Shown piece by piece: positions 10,069 to 20,479 of a DNA stretch of 45,574 nt. Numbering within the stretch: the first letter of the stretch is position 1; every line of letters starts with the position of its first letter. Source of the DNA: Candidatus Azobacteroides sp. (lineage in GTDB: Bacteria; Bacteroidota; Bacteroidia; Bacteroidales; Azobacteroidaceae); assembly GCA_009783445.1 (NCBI GenBank), contig WRFY01000114.1:1-45574 (forward strand), in the 5' to 3' direction. The notes beneath the pieces were generated by a model. That model was not told the DNA's origin. It made no database searches and saw only the letters and a program-made list of their open reading frames with translations. Both the position numbers and the translations under genes were made by a program.

Positions 10069-12681
10069 TTACTCGTTTTTAAATATTAATTCGCCCCCCT
10101 TTGCATCAATCACAATGGGTTTTTCGTAATTGATTTTTCGGGCTAAAATATCTTTAGAAAGTGGATTCAACAGATATCGCTGAATCGCCCGTTTCACCGG
10201 TCGCGCCCCAAACTGTGGATCGTAGCCTTCTTCAGTCATCAAATCAAGAGCGGCTTCCGTAAATTGCAAATCAATACCGTTATCCAGCAATTGCTTTTTC
10301 ACTTTATTTAATTGCAAAAGAACGATTTCACGGATTTCTTTTTCATCCAGAGGCGTAAACATAATTGTTTCATCAATTCGGTTCAAAAATTCCGGACGAA
10401 TTGTTTTTTTCAATAAATCCAGTACCTCGTTTTTGGTTTCTTCGATGATTTTCTTTTTTTTCTGAATCACCTCTGGACTTGTCCCTGCAGGCAATTTTTC
10501 GAAATTTTCACGAATAATCTGCGATCCCATATTGGAAGTCATGATGATAATGGTATTCTTAAAATTCGCCACCCTTCCTTTGTTGTCGGTCAAACGGCCA
10601 TCGTCCAATACCTGCAACAAAACATTGAATACATCCGGATGCGCTTTTTCGATTTCATCAAACAAAACGACGGAATAGGGTTTCCGGCGAACGGCTTCCG
10701 TCAACTGACCTCCTTCTTCATAACCTACATATCCCGGAGGCGATCCAATTAAGCGCGTCACGCTGAATTTTTCCTGGTATTCGCTCATGTCTATACGGGT
10801 CATCATATTTTCGTCGTTGAAAAGATATTCGGCCAAAGCTTTGGCCAATTCGGTTTTACCTACGCCAGTTGTTCCCAGAAAGATGAACGAACCGATCGGT
10901 CGTTTTGGGTCTTGTAATCCTGCGCGGCTGCGGCGAATTGCATCTGAAACGGCCTCAATTGCTTCGTCTTGGCCAACGACTCGCTTATGCAATTCTTCTT
11001 CTAAATGTAAAAGTTTGTCCGATTCGCTTTGCAGCATTCTTCCCACCGGAATGCCAGTCCACCGCGAAACAACTTCTGCAATATCGTCTGCATCTACTTC
11101 TTCCTTAATCATGGCGTTTTGCCCTTGCATAGCGCTTAATTCTTTTTGGAATTTTTCGATTTCATCTTCTTTTTGGCGCATTAAACCGTAACGAATTTCG
11201 GCTACTTTCCCATAATCGCCTTCCCGTTCGGCGCGTTCGGCGCGATATTTCAAATCTTCGATCTCAATTTTATTTTGCTGAATCTTATTGATAATTTCCC
11301 GCTCCGATTCCCATTTGGCTTTCACTCGAGATTCTTCTTCCTTGAGATTTGCAATATCCTTGTTCAGGATTTCCAACTTATTATCGTCTTTCTCCCGCTT
11401 AATAGCTTCCCGTTCAATTTCCAATTGCGTAATTTTGCGGATAATTTCGTCTAAAGCTTCGGGAACGGAATCTACCTGCAACCGCAAACGGGCAGCCGCT
11501 TCATCCATCAAATCAATGGCTTTGTCCGGCAAATAACGATCTGTAATATAGCGGCTCGATAATTGTACCGCAGCAATGATCGCATCATCTTTGATGCGGA
11601 TTTTGTGATGATTTTCGTATTTTTCCTTCAATCCGCGCAAGATAGAGATCGCGTCCGTTTCGCTGGGCTCTTCAATCAATACTGGTTGGAAACGCCGTTC
11701 CAGAGCCTTATCTTTCTCAAAATACTTTTGATATTCATTTAAGGTGGTCGCGCCGATCGCACGCAATTCGCCTCTCGCCAAAGCCGGTTTCAAAATATTG
11801 GCTGCATCCATAGCGCCTTCTCCTCCGCCGGCGCCTACCAATGTATGGATTTCATCGATAAACAAAATGATTTCGCCATCCGATTGAGTCACCTCATTGA
11901 TCACCGATTTCAATCGTTCTTCAAATTCGCCCTTGTATTTAGCGCCGGCAATTAAAGCGCCCATATCCAAAGAATAGATTTGCTTGGATTTCAGATTTTC
12001 AGGCACGTCGCCGCGAATAATCCGGTGAGCCAGTCCTTCCGCAATCGCCGTTTTGCCCACTCCCGGTTCGCCAATCAACAAGGGATTGTTTTTCGTTCTC
12101 CGGCTCAAAATCTGCAACACCCGTCGAATTTCTTCATCTCGACCAATGACCGGATCCAGTTTGCCGGCTCTTGCTTTTTCATTCAGATTGATCGCATATT
12201 TCGACAGCGATTGATAGGCGTCTTCAGCCGATTGATTGGTTACCTTGCCGCCTTTCCGCAGTTCCTGGATAGCTGCCATTAAGTCCTTTTCGGTCACTCC
12301 GGCATCTTTCATCATCGTCGAAACAGAACTATTTTCCTGAAGTAAAGCCAATATAATGGATTCGACGGAAACGTACTGGTCGCCCATTTTCGAACTGAAA
12401 TCGATAGCCTTCTGAAAAACGGCATTAGCCCCTCTTCCCAAATACGGTTCTCCTCCCGATACTTTGGGGTAAGAATCTATTTCCCGCTCCAAAATGGAAT
12501 TGAAATTTTGCATGTTAACGCCCATTTTTTGAAATAAAAATTGGGCAACGCTTTCTGCTTCACTCAATAAGGCTTTCATAATATGAGCTGGTTCGATAGC
12601 CTGTTGATTTTTCTGACGAGCCAAATCGATGCTTTTCTGAACAACCTCTTGCGCTTTTATTGTAAAATTGTTAAAATTCAT
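10069..12681 (-). CDS. clpB: ATP-dependent chaperone ClpB
   Basis: 870 aa, two AAA modules ([30 protein letters not shown]), ClpB coiled-coil middle domain. Confidence 0.98.
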   Translation of the reverse strand: MNFNNFTIKAQEVVQKSIDLARQKNQQAIEPAHIMKALLSEAESVAQFLFQKMGVNMQNFNSILEREIDSYPKVSGGEPYLGRGANAVFQKAIDFSSKMGDQYVSVESIILALLQENSSVSTMMKDAGVTEKDLMAAIQELRKGGKVTNQSAEDAYQSLSKYAINLNEKARAGKLDPVIGRDEEIRRVLQILSRRTKNNPLLIGEPGVGKTAIAEGLAHRIIRGDVPENLKSKQIYSLDMGALIAGAKYKGEFEERLKSVINEVTQSDGEIILFIDEIHTLVGAGGGEGAMDAANILKPALARGELRAIGATTLNEYQKYFEKDKALERRFQPVLIEEPSETDAISILRGLKEKYENHHKIRIKDDAIIAAVQLSSRYITDRYLPDKAIDLMDEAAARLRLQVDSVPEALDEIIRKITQLEIEREAIKREKDDNKLEILNKDIANLKEEESRVKAKWESEREIINKIQQNKIEIEDLKYRAERAEREGDYGKVAEIRYGLMRQKEDEIEKFQKELSAMQGQNAMIKEEVDADDIAEVVSRWTGIPVGRMLQSESDKLLHLEEELHKRVVGQDEAIEAVSDAIRRSRAGLQDPKRPIGSFIFLGTTGVGKTELAKALAEYLFNDENMMTRIDMSEYQEKFSVTRLIGSPPGYVGYEEGGQLTEAVRRKPYSVVLFDEIEKAHPDVFNVLLQVLDDGRLTDNKGRVANFKNTIIIMTSNMGSQIIRENFEKLPAGTSPEVIQKKKKIIEETKNEVLDLLKKTIRPEFLNRIDETIMFTPLDEKEIREIVLLQLNKVKKQLLDNGIDLQFTEAALDLMTEEGYDPQFGARPVKRAIQRYLLNPLSKDILARKINYEKPIVIDAKGGELIFKNE

Positions 12682-12956
12682 CTTTTAATTTCTTTTAATT
12701 TTTATCCTTTTTTAGATTGTCTAATTCGAATTATCTCCCACAAAGTACTTGCCAAGATTTTAAATGCGACAAAATGGCAGATTTATTAAACTTATTTTGT
12801 AGTCAACAATTAGTTTGGCTTGTTCCGCAAAAGTGGTGTTTTTTGGAAGGCTATAGCGCTTTTTCCTGTGCGCGTGAGCCGATGTTCTTTCTTATTCAAC
12901 AAAATAAATATTTTTAAATGATTATATATGTAATTCTTTATTTTTTTAATGATTTT

Positions 12957-12988
12957 TTTGTATGTTTATTATTTTTTTGTTACCTTTG
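12957..12988 (+). promoter_or_regulatory. Bacteroidota-type promoter (TTTG-N20-TACCTTTG)
   Basis: TTTG at 12957-12960, 20-nt spacer, TACCTTTG at 12981-12988, 35 nt before ORF 13024. Confidence 0.7.
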
Positions 12989-13023
12989 TAACATTTTAAG
13001 ATAATATATAAAATTATATACAC

Positions 13024-14052
13024 ATGAAAACAATAAAAATCTTTGTTATTTTTTTTTGGGGAATCCAGTTCTCATCATATACTCAAACGCCGGTCACATT
13101 TGGCGATGCAGTATTTACTGGTAAAGTGGGAGTCAAAGTAACTAATCCATCAAAGGAATTGGAAGTAAATGGAACAATTAAAGCAAATTCTTTATCTTTA
13201 AACGGCAGTAGCGAGGTAATAGGTTCTGGTGATATCGGAAGTGCTGTTAGTATTGTCAATTCAAGCAAAACACAGGTCGGACAAGCCAAAGAGTGGAAGA
13301 TATATAATATGAGCGGAAGCACGTATGGCAATTCACTCCAATTTTGGGTTTATGGTTCGGGGAACTTGGCTCAGAGTAAACTAATTATAAATGATAACGG
13401 TAATGTAGGGATTGGAAAGACTCCGAGTGTTCGACTGGATGTTGAAGGAAAAATAAAAGCGCAAGAATTAGAACTAACGGGGAATATCAAAGCAGCCTCT
13501 TTGTCTTTAAACGGCAATAGCGAGGTAATAGGTTCCGGAGATATCGGAAGCGTCATCAGCATTGTCAATTCAAGCAAAACACAGGTTGGACAAGCCAAAG
13601 AGTGGAAGATATATAATATGAGCGGAAGTACGTATGGCAATTCACTTCAATTTTGGGTTTATGGTTCAGGAAATTTGGCTCAGAGTAGGCTAATTATAAA
13701 TGATAACGGTAATGTAGGAATTGGGGTTGGAAATCCTGTTAATAAGTTAGAGGTTAACGGTACTATTCGATCTAAAGAAATAAAAATAGAAACAGGGTGG
13801 GCAGATTATGTCTTTTCCAAAGATTATCAATTGTTGCCATTGACTGAACTAAAGCAATATATTGTCGAAAACAAACATTTACCCGGGATGCCGACCGAAA
13901 CGGAAGTAAAAGAGAATGGAGTTAATCTGGGAGAAATGCAGGCAAAATTGCTTCAGAAAATAGAAGAACTTACCCTCTATGCGATTCAGCAGCAGGAAAT
14001 GATTGATAAGCTGAATGCTAAGATTGAAGAAATGGAAAATAAAAAAAAGTAG
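13024..14052 (+). CDS. Exported tail-fibre-like protein with duplicated module and C-terminal coiled coil
   Basis: signal peptide; two near-identical approx 80 aa modules; C-terminal WADYVFSKDYQLLPLTELKQYIVENKHLPGMPTETEVKENGVNLGEMQAKLLQKIEELTLYAIQQQ typical of Bacteroidota tail-fibre-like/adhesin proteins. Confidence 0.75.
   Translation: MKTIKIFVIFFWGIQFSSYTQTPVTFGDAVFTGKVGVKVTNPSKELEVNGTIKANSLSLNGSSEVIGSGDIGSAVSIVNSSKTQVGQAKEWKIYNMSGSTYGNSLQFWVYGSGNLAQSKLIINDNGNVGIGKTPSVRLDVEGKIKAQELELTGNIKAASLSLNGNSEVIGSGDIGSVISIVNSSKTQVGQAKEWKIYNMSGSTYGNSLQFWVYGSGNLAQSRLIINDNGNVGIGVGNPVNKLEVNGTIRSKEIKIETGWADYVFSKDYQLLPLTELKQYIVENKHLPGMPTETEVKENGVNLGEMQAKLLQKIEELTLYAIQQQEMIDKLNAKIEEMENKKK
13180..13418 (+). 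repeat. Internal tandem duplication, unit 1 (period 309 bp)
   Basis: anchors tctttaaacggc (13195 vs 13504) and ctaattataa (13381 vs 13690) are each offset by exactly 309 bp. Confidence 0.9.
13489..13727 (+). repeat. Internal tandem duplication, unit 2 (period 309 bp)
   Basis: near-identical to 13180..13418; in frame (103 codons). Confidence 0.9.
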
Positions 14053-14056
14053 GGCC

Positions 14057-14584
14057 ATGAAAAAGAGTATTTTTATAATTGCTGCAATTTTGCTGATATC
14101 GGTAATAATTTTTTCTGCCTGTAATTCTTTTTTAGAAAACGAGGGAGATTTTTCAGGCGGAAATTTCCCAAAAGTATATTCAGCAGAAGAAGGACGATTT
14201 GATGTAAATGAAACAGAATTTGTAACGATGAAAATATCGCCTGAAAGCGGTCTAATTAATTCAGATGTCAAATTGATAATTGAGAATCATACAAAAGGAG
14301 TCTTAATGTATGGTACCTACTATTCTGTGGAATATTTTGATAAAGAAAATTGGATGCAAATTCATTTAGATAATATAGCATTTGAAGATATTGGCTTTAG
14401 TCTATTTGTCTGTGAAACAGTAGAAAGAGGATTTATTAAATTATCATTGATTGAAGAGAATAATAATGGTAAAAAAGGAAGATATCGGGTGGTTAAACAT
14501 TTTCGATTATCATATAACTTCCAAGATCCTTGGAGAGAAATAGATAGCCGCTTTGATTTATATATAGAATTTGAAATTAAATAA
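14057..14584 (+). CDS. Lipoprotein with bacterial Ig-like domain
   Basis: start at 14057 gives MKKSIFIIAAILLISVIIFSACN lipoprotein signal; body resembles Ig-like domain proteins (VKLIIENHTKGVLMYGTYYSVEYFDKENWMQI...GKKGRYRVVKHFRL). ORF track opens at 14015. Confidence 0.6.
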   Translation: MKKSIFIIAAILLISVIIFSACNSFLENEGDFSGGNFPKVYSAEEGRFDVNETEFVTMKISPESGLINSDVKLIIENHTKGVLMYGTYYSVEYFDKENWMQIHLDNIAFEDIGFSLFVCETVERGFIKLSLIEENNNGKKGRYRVVKHFRLSYNFQDPWREIDSRFDLYIEFEIK

Positions 14585-14594
14585 AATAATGATT

Positions 14595-16511
14595 ATGAAA
14601 CGAATCATATTAATTTTGTTTTTAGGATTTTTCTGTTGTGCAATAAAAGCGCAGATTAGTACGGAAGAAATTCCATACAGTTGGAGTAGAAGCAAGGGAG
14701 AAATAACGAAACAAAAAATGCCCGTAGTGACATTACCTCATCTTGATATAGAAACCATTAATAAAGAAGATTCGGAGAATGATGCTTTGGGAGGTTCTCC
14801 TGTCCGTTTTGGCTTTTCTCACGATGTTAATCTCAATTTATCAAACTCTGGTGTTTGGCAAGCAACATCCGAGGGCGGTCGTTTATGGAATTTGAGGATA
14901 TATAGTCCGGATGCTCTTTCTTTGAATTTATTATATGATAAATTTTGGTTGCCCGACGGAGCAAAGTTTTTCATTTATTCCGAAGATATGAAACAATATA
15001 TAGGAGCGTTTACTTCAGAAAACAATAAAGGAGATAAGGAAAGAAAAAATATCATAGGCTTTGCCACAGGTTTTTTATATACAAACAGTATTGTTTTAGA
15101 ATATTATGAGCCAAATGGAATTAAAGATAATGGCATTATTTCGATAGCTCAAGTTGTTAGTGGATACAGATATGTTTATGATATTCTAAGAGAAGAAAAT
15201 CAACTAAGGCACAACATTACAGAATTAACTTGTCATAATGACGTTAATTGCGCTGCAGGTAACGGTTATGAAAACGAAAAAAATGCTGTCGCTCATATAG
15301 TAATGGGGAATTATATTTGTACAGGATCCCTTCTTAATACAACTGCTAATGATAATCGTCCTGTATTCCTTTCTGCAAATCATTGTTTTGCGGGAGCAGC
15401 AAATACTATGCAATGGATTTTTTATTGGAATTATGAAGCTCCATGCGGCAATGTGGTTAATAGAGATCCTAATAAATCTACAGCAGGAGCTACAGTATTG
15501 GCAAACAGTGGAATTGGAGATTTTTTGTTATTATGTCTAAATGAAAATCCGGCAATGAATTCAAATATATCTGTTTACTATTTAGGTTGGGATAGAACGG
15601 CCAGTGCAGCCACAAAGGGAGCCGGTATTCACCACCCCAATGGCGCACAAAAAAAAATATCTCTCACTAATTCTGTAGTAAATCATCCTAATTCAATTAT
15701 TTGGTCTGATGGATCTTCAGCGGCGAATACTCATTGGAAAGTTAATTTTAATAATGGTACTACAGAAGGAGGCTCTTCAGGTTCGCCATTATTAAATCAA
15801 AACAAGCGGGTTGTAGGTCAATTACATGGAGGAAATAGTGGTTGTCCACCCAATGCTATTAAATACTATGGCCGCTTTGATGTTTCATGGAATGGAGACG
15901 GAGCATCAAGTAGAAGCCTGAAAGACTGGCTAGACCCATTGAATACAAATGTAACTTATTTGAATGGCACAAATTGTAATATAGTACTCAACAATAAGGC
16001 CTATAATTTAGGCACATACTCAATTGGAGGGTGCACTGTTGAAATTTCCAATACAACAATAGAACCCAATGCGACAGTTAGGATACATGGTCAGCAATCA
16101 GTAGTTCTTAAACCCGGTTTTTATGCAAAAGCAGGGTCAAATGTAAGAATTACTGCGGGAGGGGGAATAGCGAATAGAAATACAGACAACTTGATAGATT
16201 ATGATAATGAAGATACTATTTCTATGCGAAATAATTTAGAATTGGCTGCAAAAACCACAGAAATTAACATTAACAATGGGGATGTGATTATTTATCCAAA
16301 TCCCAATAATGGAAATTTCACAGTGAAAATGATTGGAGAAATACAACCCTATACTGTGGAAATTTTTAACAGTTCTGGAGGCTTGCTTGGCCATGTCAAC
16401 TGCAATGATGAAACCGTAAACATAAATCGTGCTGATTTAAATACTGGAATTTATTATATCAAAATAACAATGGATGGAAAAATAACTGTTAAAAAAATTA
16501 TTGTGCAATAA
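14595..16511 (+). CDS. Secreted trypsin-like serine protease with T9SS type A sorting domain
   Basis: signal peptide from MKRIILILFLGFFCCAIKAQ; SANHCF and GGSSGSPLLN active-site motifs; C-terminal IYPNPNNGNFTVKM...NTGIYYIKITMDGKITVKKIIVQ. Confidence 0.85.
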   Translation: MKRIILILFLGFFCCAIKAQISTEEIPYSWSRSKGEITKQKMPVVTLPHLDIETINKEDSENDALGGSPVRFGFSHDVNLNLSNSGVWQATSEGGRLWNLRIYSPDALSLNLLYDKFWLPDGAKFFIYSEDMKQYIGAFTSENNKGDKERKNIIGFATGFLYTNSIVLEYYEPNGIKDNGIISIAQVVSGYRYVYDILREENQLRHNITELTCHNDVNCAAGNGYENEKNAVAHIVMGNYICTGSLLNTTANDNRPVFLSANHCFAGAANTMQWIFYWNYEAPCGNVVNRDPNKSTAGATVLANSGIGDFLLLCLNENPAMNSNISVYYLGWDRTASAATKGAGIHHPNGAQKKISLTNSVVNHPNSIIWSDGSSAANTHWKVNFNNGTTEGGSSGSPLLNQNKRVVGQLHGGNSGCPPNAIKYYGRFDVSWNGDGASSRSLKDWLDPLNTNVTYLNGTNCNIVLNNKAYNLGTYSIGGCTVEISNTTIEPNATVRIHGQQSVVLKPGFYAKAGSNVRITAGGGIANRNTDNLIDYDNEDTISMRNNLELAAKTTEININNGDVIIYPNPNNGNFTVKMIGEIQPYTVEIFNSSGGLLGHVNCNDETVNINRADLNTGIYYIKITMDGKITVKKIIVQ

Positions 16512-16514
16512 TGG

Positions 16515-16674
16515 TTTTACTTATTTTTAATTCGTTCGAAATGCTAATTTCTAAAAATGGAACACTGCAGTAAATCTTCTTAATTTCAATCAGGGAGGTT
16601 TACTTTCAGGCGTTTATTTTGTGAAATTAACGATTGAAATTAATACTGTAATTAAAAGAACGATGATTAAATAA
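16515..16674 (+). pseudogene. Remnant of a second T9SS C-terminal sorting domain
   Basis: LLIFNSFEMLISKNGTLQ* then a frameshift into VNLLNFNQGGLLSGVYFVKLTIEINTVIKRTMIK*; parallels the tail of the preceding protease. Confidence 0.65.
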
Positions 16675-16690
16675 CTTCAAAAAAAGTAAA

Positions 16691-17103
16691 ATGAAAACAA
16701 TTCAATTAATTACATTATTCGTCCCTCTCTTTACATTGCTAAGTTGTGAAAACACAATGGAGAGTAAGCGGAAAAGTAAAGATTTCCAGCAAAAAGAGTG
16801 GAAAGTGCACTGTGTAGTAAACAGAAACAATCAGTTTTATCCTTTTGGCCTCATTGGAAAAATGCTTATTTTTGAAATTTTAAAATGATACGTGTTTTAT
16901 TAAGGAAGTATTGTTATATGCGGTTGTCAGGAATGGACAGAAGTATATAATTCATTGGATTATCAAAGAAATTTTGATGAACAATTATTATATGGTTTAA
17001 CGATGTAACGCATCATGTTTGTAATGGTAATCAATTGACTTTTAGTGGATATAATAATAAAGAAGTAGTATTTAACGTTGTCATTGATGACTTAGAGAAA
17101 TGA
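16691..17103 (+). pseudogene. Decayed lipoprotein gene
   Basis: 65 aa ORF with lipoprotein signal (MKTIQLITLFVPLFTLLSCEN), then coding-like segments in shifted frames: GCQEWTEVYNSLDYQRNFDEQLLYGLTM* and DVTHHVCNGNQLTFSGYNNKEVVFNVVIDDLEK* (17002..17103). Confidence 0.55.
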
Positions 17104-17194
17104 GAAAAAACTAAAGTAATTTCAGAAATTTTGACTTATAGCTTGGGATGTAAAAAATTTTGACGCATATATTACATTTCTTTCATTCTATCTT

Positions 17195-18748
17195 TCAAAC
17201 CGGCTGAAAACGGTCTATGGTCCAAATCAGGCTCAGCAAAAGCAACAAATACAAATAAATGATTCGCTTTTTCAACAAAAGTAAAAGTAACAGCGCAATC
17301 GAAAGCAGTAAGGCCGTAATTTCCCAATCATTCATTCCGGAAACGGAAATAGAACTGTAGGAAAAGGCATCCAACGATTGAACGATCGAAATGAAAAAGT
17401 CCAAGGCTTTATTCAAAGGAAACATAAGCCAATGGATTGTTCCAAACAGAAATTGAATAAAGAGGGAAGCAGGGATTAAAAATAAGAGAAGAGCTGATAA
17501 GGGAATCAGTAAAATGTTGGTTAATAAGAAAATAATAGGAATTTGGCGAAAATAGTAAACAGAAAGCGGCAAAACGCCGAGTTGTGCAGAAATTGAAACA
17601 GAACACAAATCCCAAAGATACCGGAGAATGGGATTTTTCGATTCATACAGCCCCGTCCAATATGGCTGGATCAAAACGATGGATAGAACGGCTGCAAAAC
17701 TTAATTGGAATCCGGCATCGAACAGGTACAGAGGATTGAATAACAACATGAAAAAAGCGGCAATGGCTACCGTGTTCAATGTAAAGGTTTGATAGAAAAT
17801 AGCGTTTCCGATTCCCCAAATACTCAACATCAGGGCGGCGCGAACAACGGACGGCGAAAATCCAGTGAGAAGAGCAAACCCCCAAATCAATGGAAAAAGA
17901 ATCAATTGCTTGATTATCCTTCCTTTTTTAGAATTTCCGATAAAAGAAAGTATAAAGTAAAGCATTCCAAAAAGGATAGAAAAATGAGTGCCGCTGATGG
18001 CTAAGATATGCGCAGCGCCAATGCGGGCAAACGATTGTTGCAAATCTTTGTCGATCTCGTTCCGGTAACCCAACAGAAGAGCGGCCGCAATGGCATAAGA
18101 GGAACGGTCCGGAATCATCTTCTGTAAACGAGCCAACAAATCTTTTCGAATGGATAAGGATTTAATAGAAAGAGAAAAAGAATGTTTGTTTTCCTTTTCC
18201 AAACGCCAAGCTTCTCTACGAATAAAACCGGTTGCGGCAAAGGAATGTTTCCGCAAGTAAACCGGCGGCTTTTCCAGCAAACCATCAAACAAAAGGTAAT
18301 CGCCTGCGATGATCTTTTCAGACAAAGTATCTTTGGGAATGTAAATAATTACCTTTTTATCAACAACTTGCTTGTATAGGGATTCGTCCGCCGAAACAAT
18401 CTGGATTTTACACAAATACGTTTTTGGTTTGACTATAGGTTCTTCGATTACTTGTCCTCTGTATAAATGATTGGCGGGTTTCGTATTCCATGCCGATTTC
18501 TCCCATTCGAATTTTGTCGTCCAAATAGCTATCGCAAACAACAAGAAGGAAAAACCCAAACCAAACAAAAAACGAAAATCGTATTGCTCGTTTCCTTTCA
18601 GAAAATAAGACGCTGACAGAAAAAGAATCGAAAGAGACAAAAGAAAAAAAAGAACAACCGGTGGAATATCTTGGTATATTTGAATAACGATGCCCAAGAT
18701 AAAAAGCAAAAGCGGACGTAGAAAAGGCGTTTGGCGTAATAATTTCAT
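17195..18748 (-). CDS. ComEC/Rec2-type competence membrane protein
   Basis: DUF4131-like N terminus and competence domain (AIAAALLLGYRNEIDKDLQQSFARIGAAHILAISGTHFSILFGMLYF; FSPSVVRAALMLSIW). Confidence 0.9.
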   Translation of the reverse strand: MKLLRQTPFLRPLLLFILGIVIQIYQDIPPVVLFFLLSLSILFLSASYFLKGNEQYDFRFLFGLGFSFLLFAIAIWTTKFEWEKSAWNTKPANHLYRGQVIEEPIVKPKTYLCKIQIVSADESLYKQVVDKKVIIYIPKDTLSEKIIAGDYLLFDGLLEKPPVYLRKHSFAATGFIRREAWRLEKENKHSFSLSIKSLSIRKDLLARLQKMIPDRSSYAIAAALLLGYRNEIDKDLQQSFARIGAAHILAISGTHFSILFGMLYFILSFIGNSKKGRIIKQLILFPLIWGFALLTGFSPSVVRAALMLSIWGIGNAIFYQTFTLNTVAIAAFFMLLFNPLYLFDAGFQLSFAAVLSIVLIQPYWTGLYESKNPILRYLWDLCSVSISAQLGVLPLSVYYFRQIPIIFLLTNILLIPLSALLLFLIPASLFIQFLFGTIHWLMFPLNKALDFFISIVQSLDAFSYSSISVSGMNDWEITALLLSIALLLLLLLKKRIIYLYLLLLLSLIWTIDRFQPV

Positions 18749-18799
18749 AAAGGTATTGGAAGAAAAAGATAGATCGAATTCGCAACAATGAACTTTGCT

Positions 18800-19456
18800 T
18801 CAAGAAGCCAACATTTTCATTCTTTTTATTGTGTCTACCGGATCAGACGCTTTGAAAATGGTATCGCCGGCCACCAGCACGCGAGCTCCGACTTCCAACA
18901 TGTGTTTTCCTCTTTCCATATTCATTCCGCCGTCGACCTCTATTAAAACATCTAAACCCTGTTTTTTTATCATTTTATCCAACCGCAACACTTTATCGTA
19001 GGCTTGGAAAATAAATTTCTGACCGCTAAATCCGGGATCGACCGACATGATGAGTACCATGTCCAATGCTTCCAGAATATCGGTCAAGACTTCCACCGGC
19101 GTGTGCGGATTGAGCGCTACGCTTGCTTTCATTCCGGCTTCTTTTATCTTCATCACGGTGGCATGCAGATGGGGACAGGCTTCGTAATGGACGCTTAAAG
19201 AACTTACTCCCAAATCGCGGAATTGGGGGATAAACTTTTGCGGATCGATCATCATCAAATGAACATCCATCGGTTTAGTAGCGCTATTTGCTACCGATTT
19301 GATTATCGGAAATCCGATTGAAATATTGGGAACAAAAACGCCATCCATCACGTCCAGATGTAACCAATCGGCTGCACTGTTATTGATCCGTTCGATTTCG
19401 TCTCCCAACCGGAGAAAATCCGCAGACAATAGAGAAGGGGCTACTAAATGTGACAT
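18800..19456 (-). CDS. rpe: Ribulose-phosphate 3-epimerase
   Basis: APSLLSADFLRLGDEIERINNSAADWLHLDVMDGVFVPNISIG; SVDPGFSGQKFI; EVDGGMN. Confidence 0.97.
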   Translation of the reverse strand: MSHLVAPSLLSADFLRLGDEIERINNSAADWLHLDVMDGVFVPNISIGFPIIKSVANSATKPMDVHLMMIDPQKFIPQFRDLGVSSLSVHYEACPHLHATVMKIKEAGMKASVALNPHTPVEVLTDILEALDMVLIMSVDPGFSGQKFIFQAYDKVLRLDKMIKKQGLDVLIEVDGGMNMERGKHMLEVGARVLVAGDTIFKASDPVDTIKRMKMLAS

Positions 19457-19502
19457 AAATAGAAAAACATCAAATTTTCCATTCTTTTAATTATTCTATT
19501 CC

Positions 19503-19688
19503 TTAATTAAGCAGCATCCCCGACAAACGAGCCGGCAGTTTTCGTTCTGCATGATAGGTATATGCAAATTGCGTCACAAACCTTATCGCTTCCTTACGGG
19601 GAGCAAAGAAATTCGTAGATTTTTCATCCCTCATTATACCGCAGCATTCTTCTCTTTTCTCTTGAGTAAACTTCTGATACATAGGCAA
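19503..19688 (-). CDS. Small hypothetical protein (61 aa) downstream of sigma factor
   Basis: complete ORF co-directional with neighbours; similar small ORFs are recalled near sigma genes in Bacteroidales, not verified. Confidence 0.4.
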   Translation of the reverse strand: MPMYQKFTQEKREECCGIMRDEKSTNFFAPRKEAIRFVTQFAYTYHAERKLPARLSGMLLN

Positions 19689-19756
19689 ACTAATTATTGT
19701 TAACTATGTATTAAAAACGAATGCTTATTCAATATATTGCATGCAACGGAATAATT

Positions 19757-20350
19757 TTAATCTACGGTCAAAATCATTTTTTTCTCTTCGGCTATTTTGC
19801 GCATGTTCAGTATAGCATAACGCATGCGCCCTAACGCCGTATTAATACTCACCCCCGTAATATCAGCAATATCTTTGAAACTTAAATCCTGATAGTAACG
19901 GAGTATTAACACTTCTTTTTGGTTATCTGGGAGATAATCAATCAGTTTTTTTACGTCCGATAATATTTGTTCTTTGACAATTTCATCTTCGACAGTCCCG
20001 TCAGACAATTTATGATTGTTTAACAAATCCACTTCACATTCGTTATTGGATATGGTTTGTTCATTTTTTTCCTGACGATAATTATCAATGATCAAATTAT
20101 GAGCAATTCGATTGATCCATGCACGAAATTTACCATTTTCGGTATAGCGTCCCTGCTTGATAGTCATGATTGCTTTCACAAATGTTTCCTGAAAAATATC
20201 TTCGGCTATTTCCCTGTTGCGCACAATAAAAAAGATATAAGAATATATGCTATTTTTATATCTATTCAAAAGAACCTCAAACGCTGTATTATTGCCGTGT
20301 GCATAAGCAATAACTAGCTCTTCATCAGTCATTTGTTTTAAATAAATCAT
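19757..20350 (-). CDS. RNA polymerase sigma factor, sigma-70/ECF family
   Basis: region 2 (NREIAEDIFQETFVKAI...GKFRAWINRIAHNLIIDNYR) and region 4 (LPDNQKEVLILRYYQDLSFKDIADITGVSINTALGRMRYAI). Confidence 0.93.
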   Translation of the reverse strand: MIYLKQMTDEELVIAYAHGNNTAFEVLLNRYKNSIYSYIFFIVRNREIAEDIFQETFVKAIMTIKQGRYTENGKFRAWINRIAHNLIIDNYRQEKNEQTISNNECEVDLLNNHKLSDGTVEDEIVKEQILSDVKKLIDYLPDNQKEVLILRYYQDLSFKDIADITGVSINTALGRMRYAILNMRKIAEEKKMILTVD

Positions 20351-20479
20351 TACTTTTGTCTTAAATTTAGTTTAAGAGTAATGGTAATCAATAGGCAAAT
20401 CTGTTTAATTATTAGACATATAATTATCTATGCAAAGTAAAGAATTATTTAAATCAATTGCAACTTTTCGACGATAAAT

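Noticed and set aside
13180-13727. Repeated units considered as a CRISPR array or insertion sequence
   Set aside because: Only two long units, in frame within a coding gene, with no short repeat-spacer pattern and no transposase.
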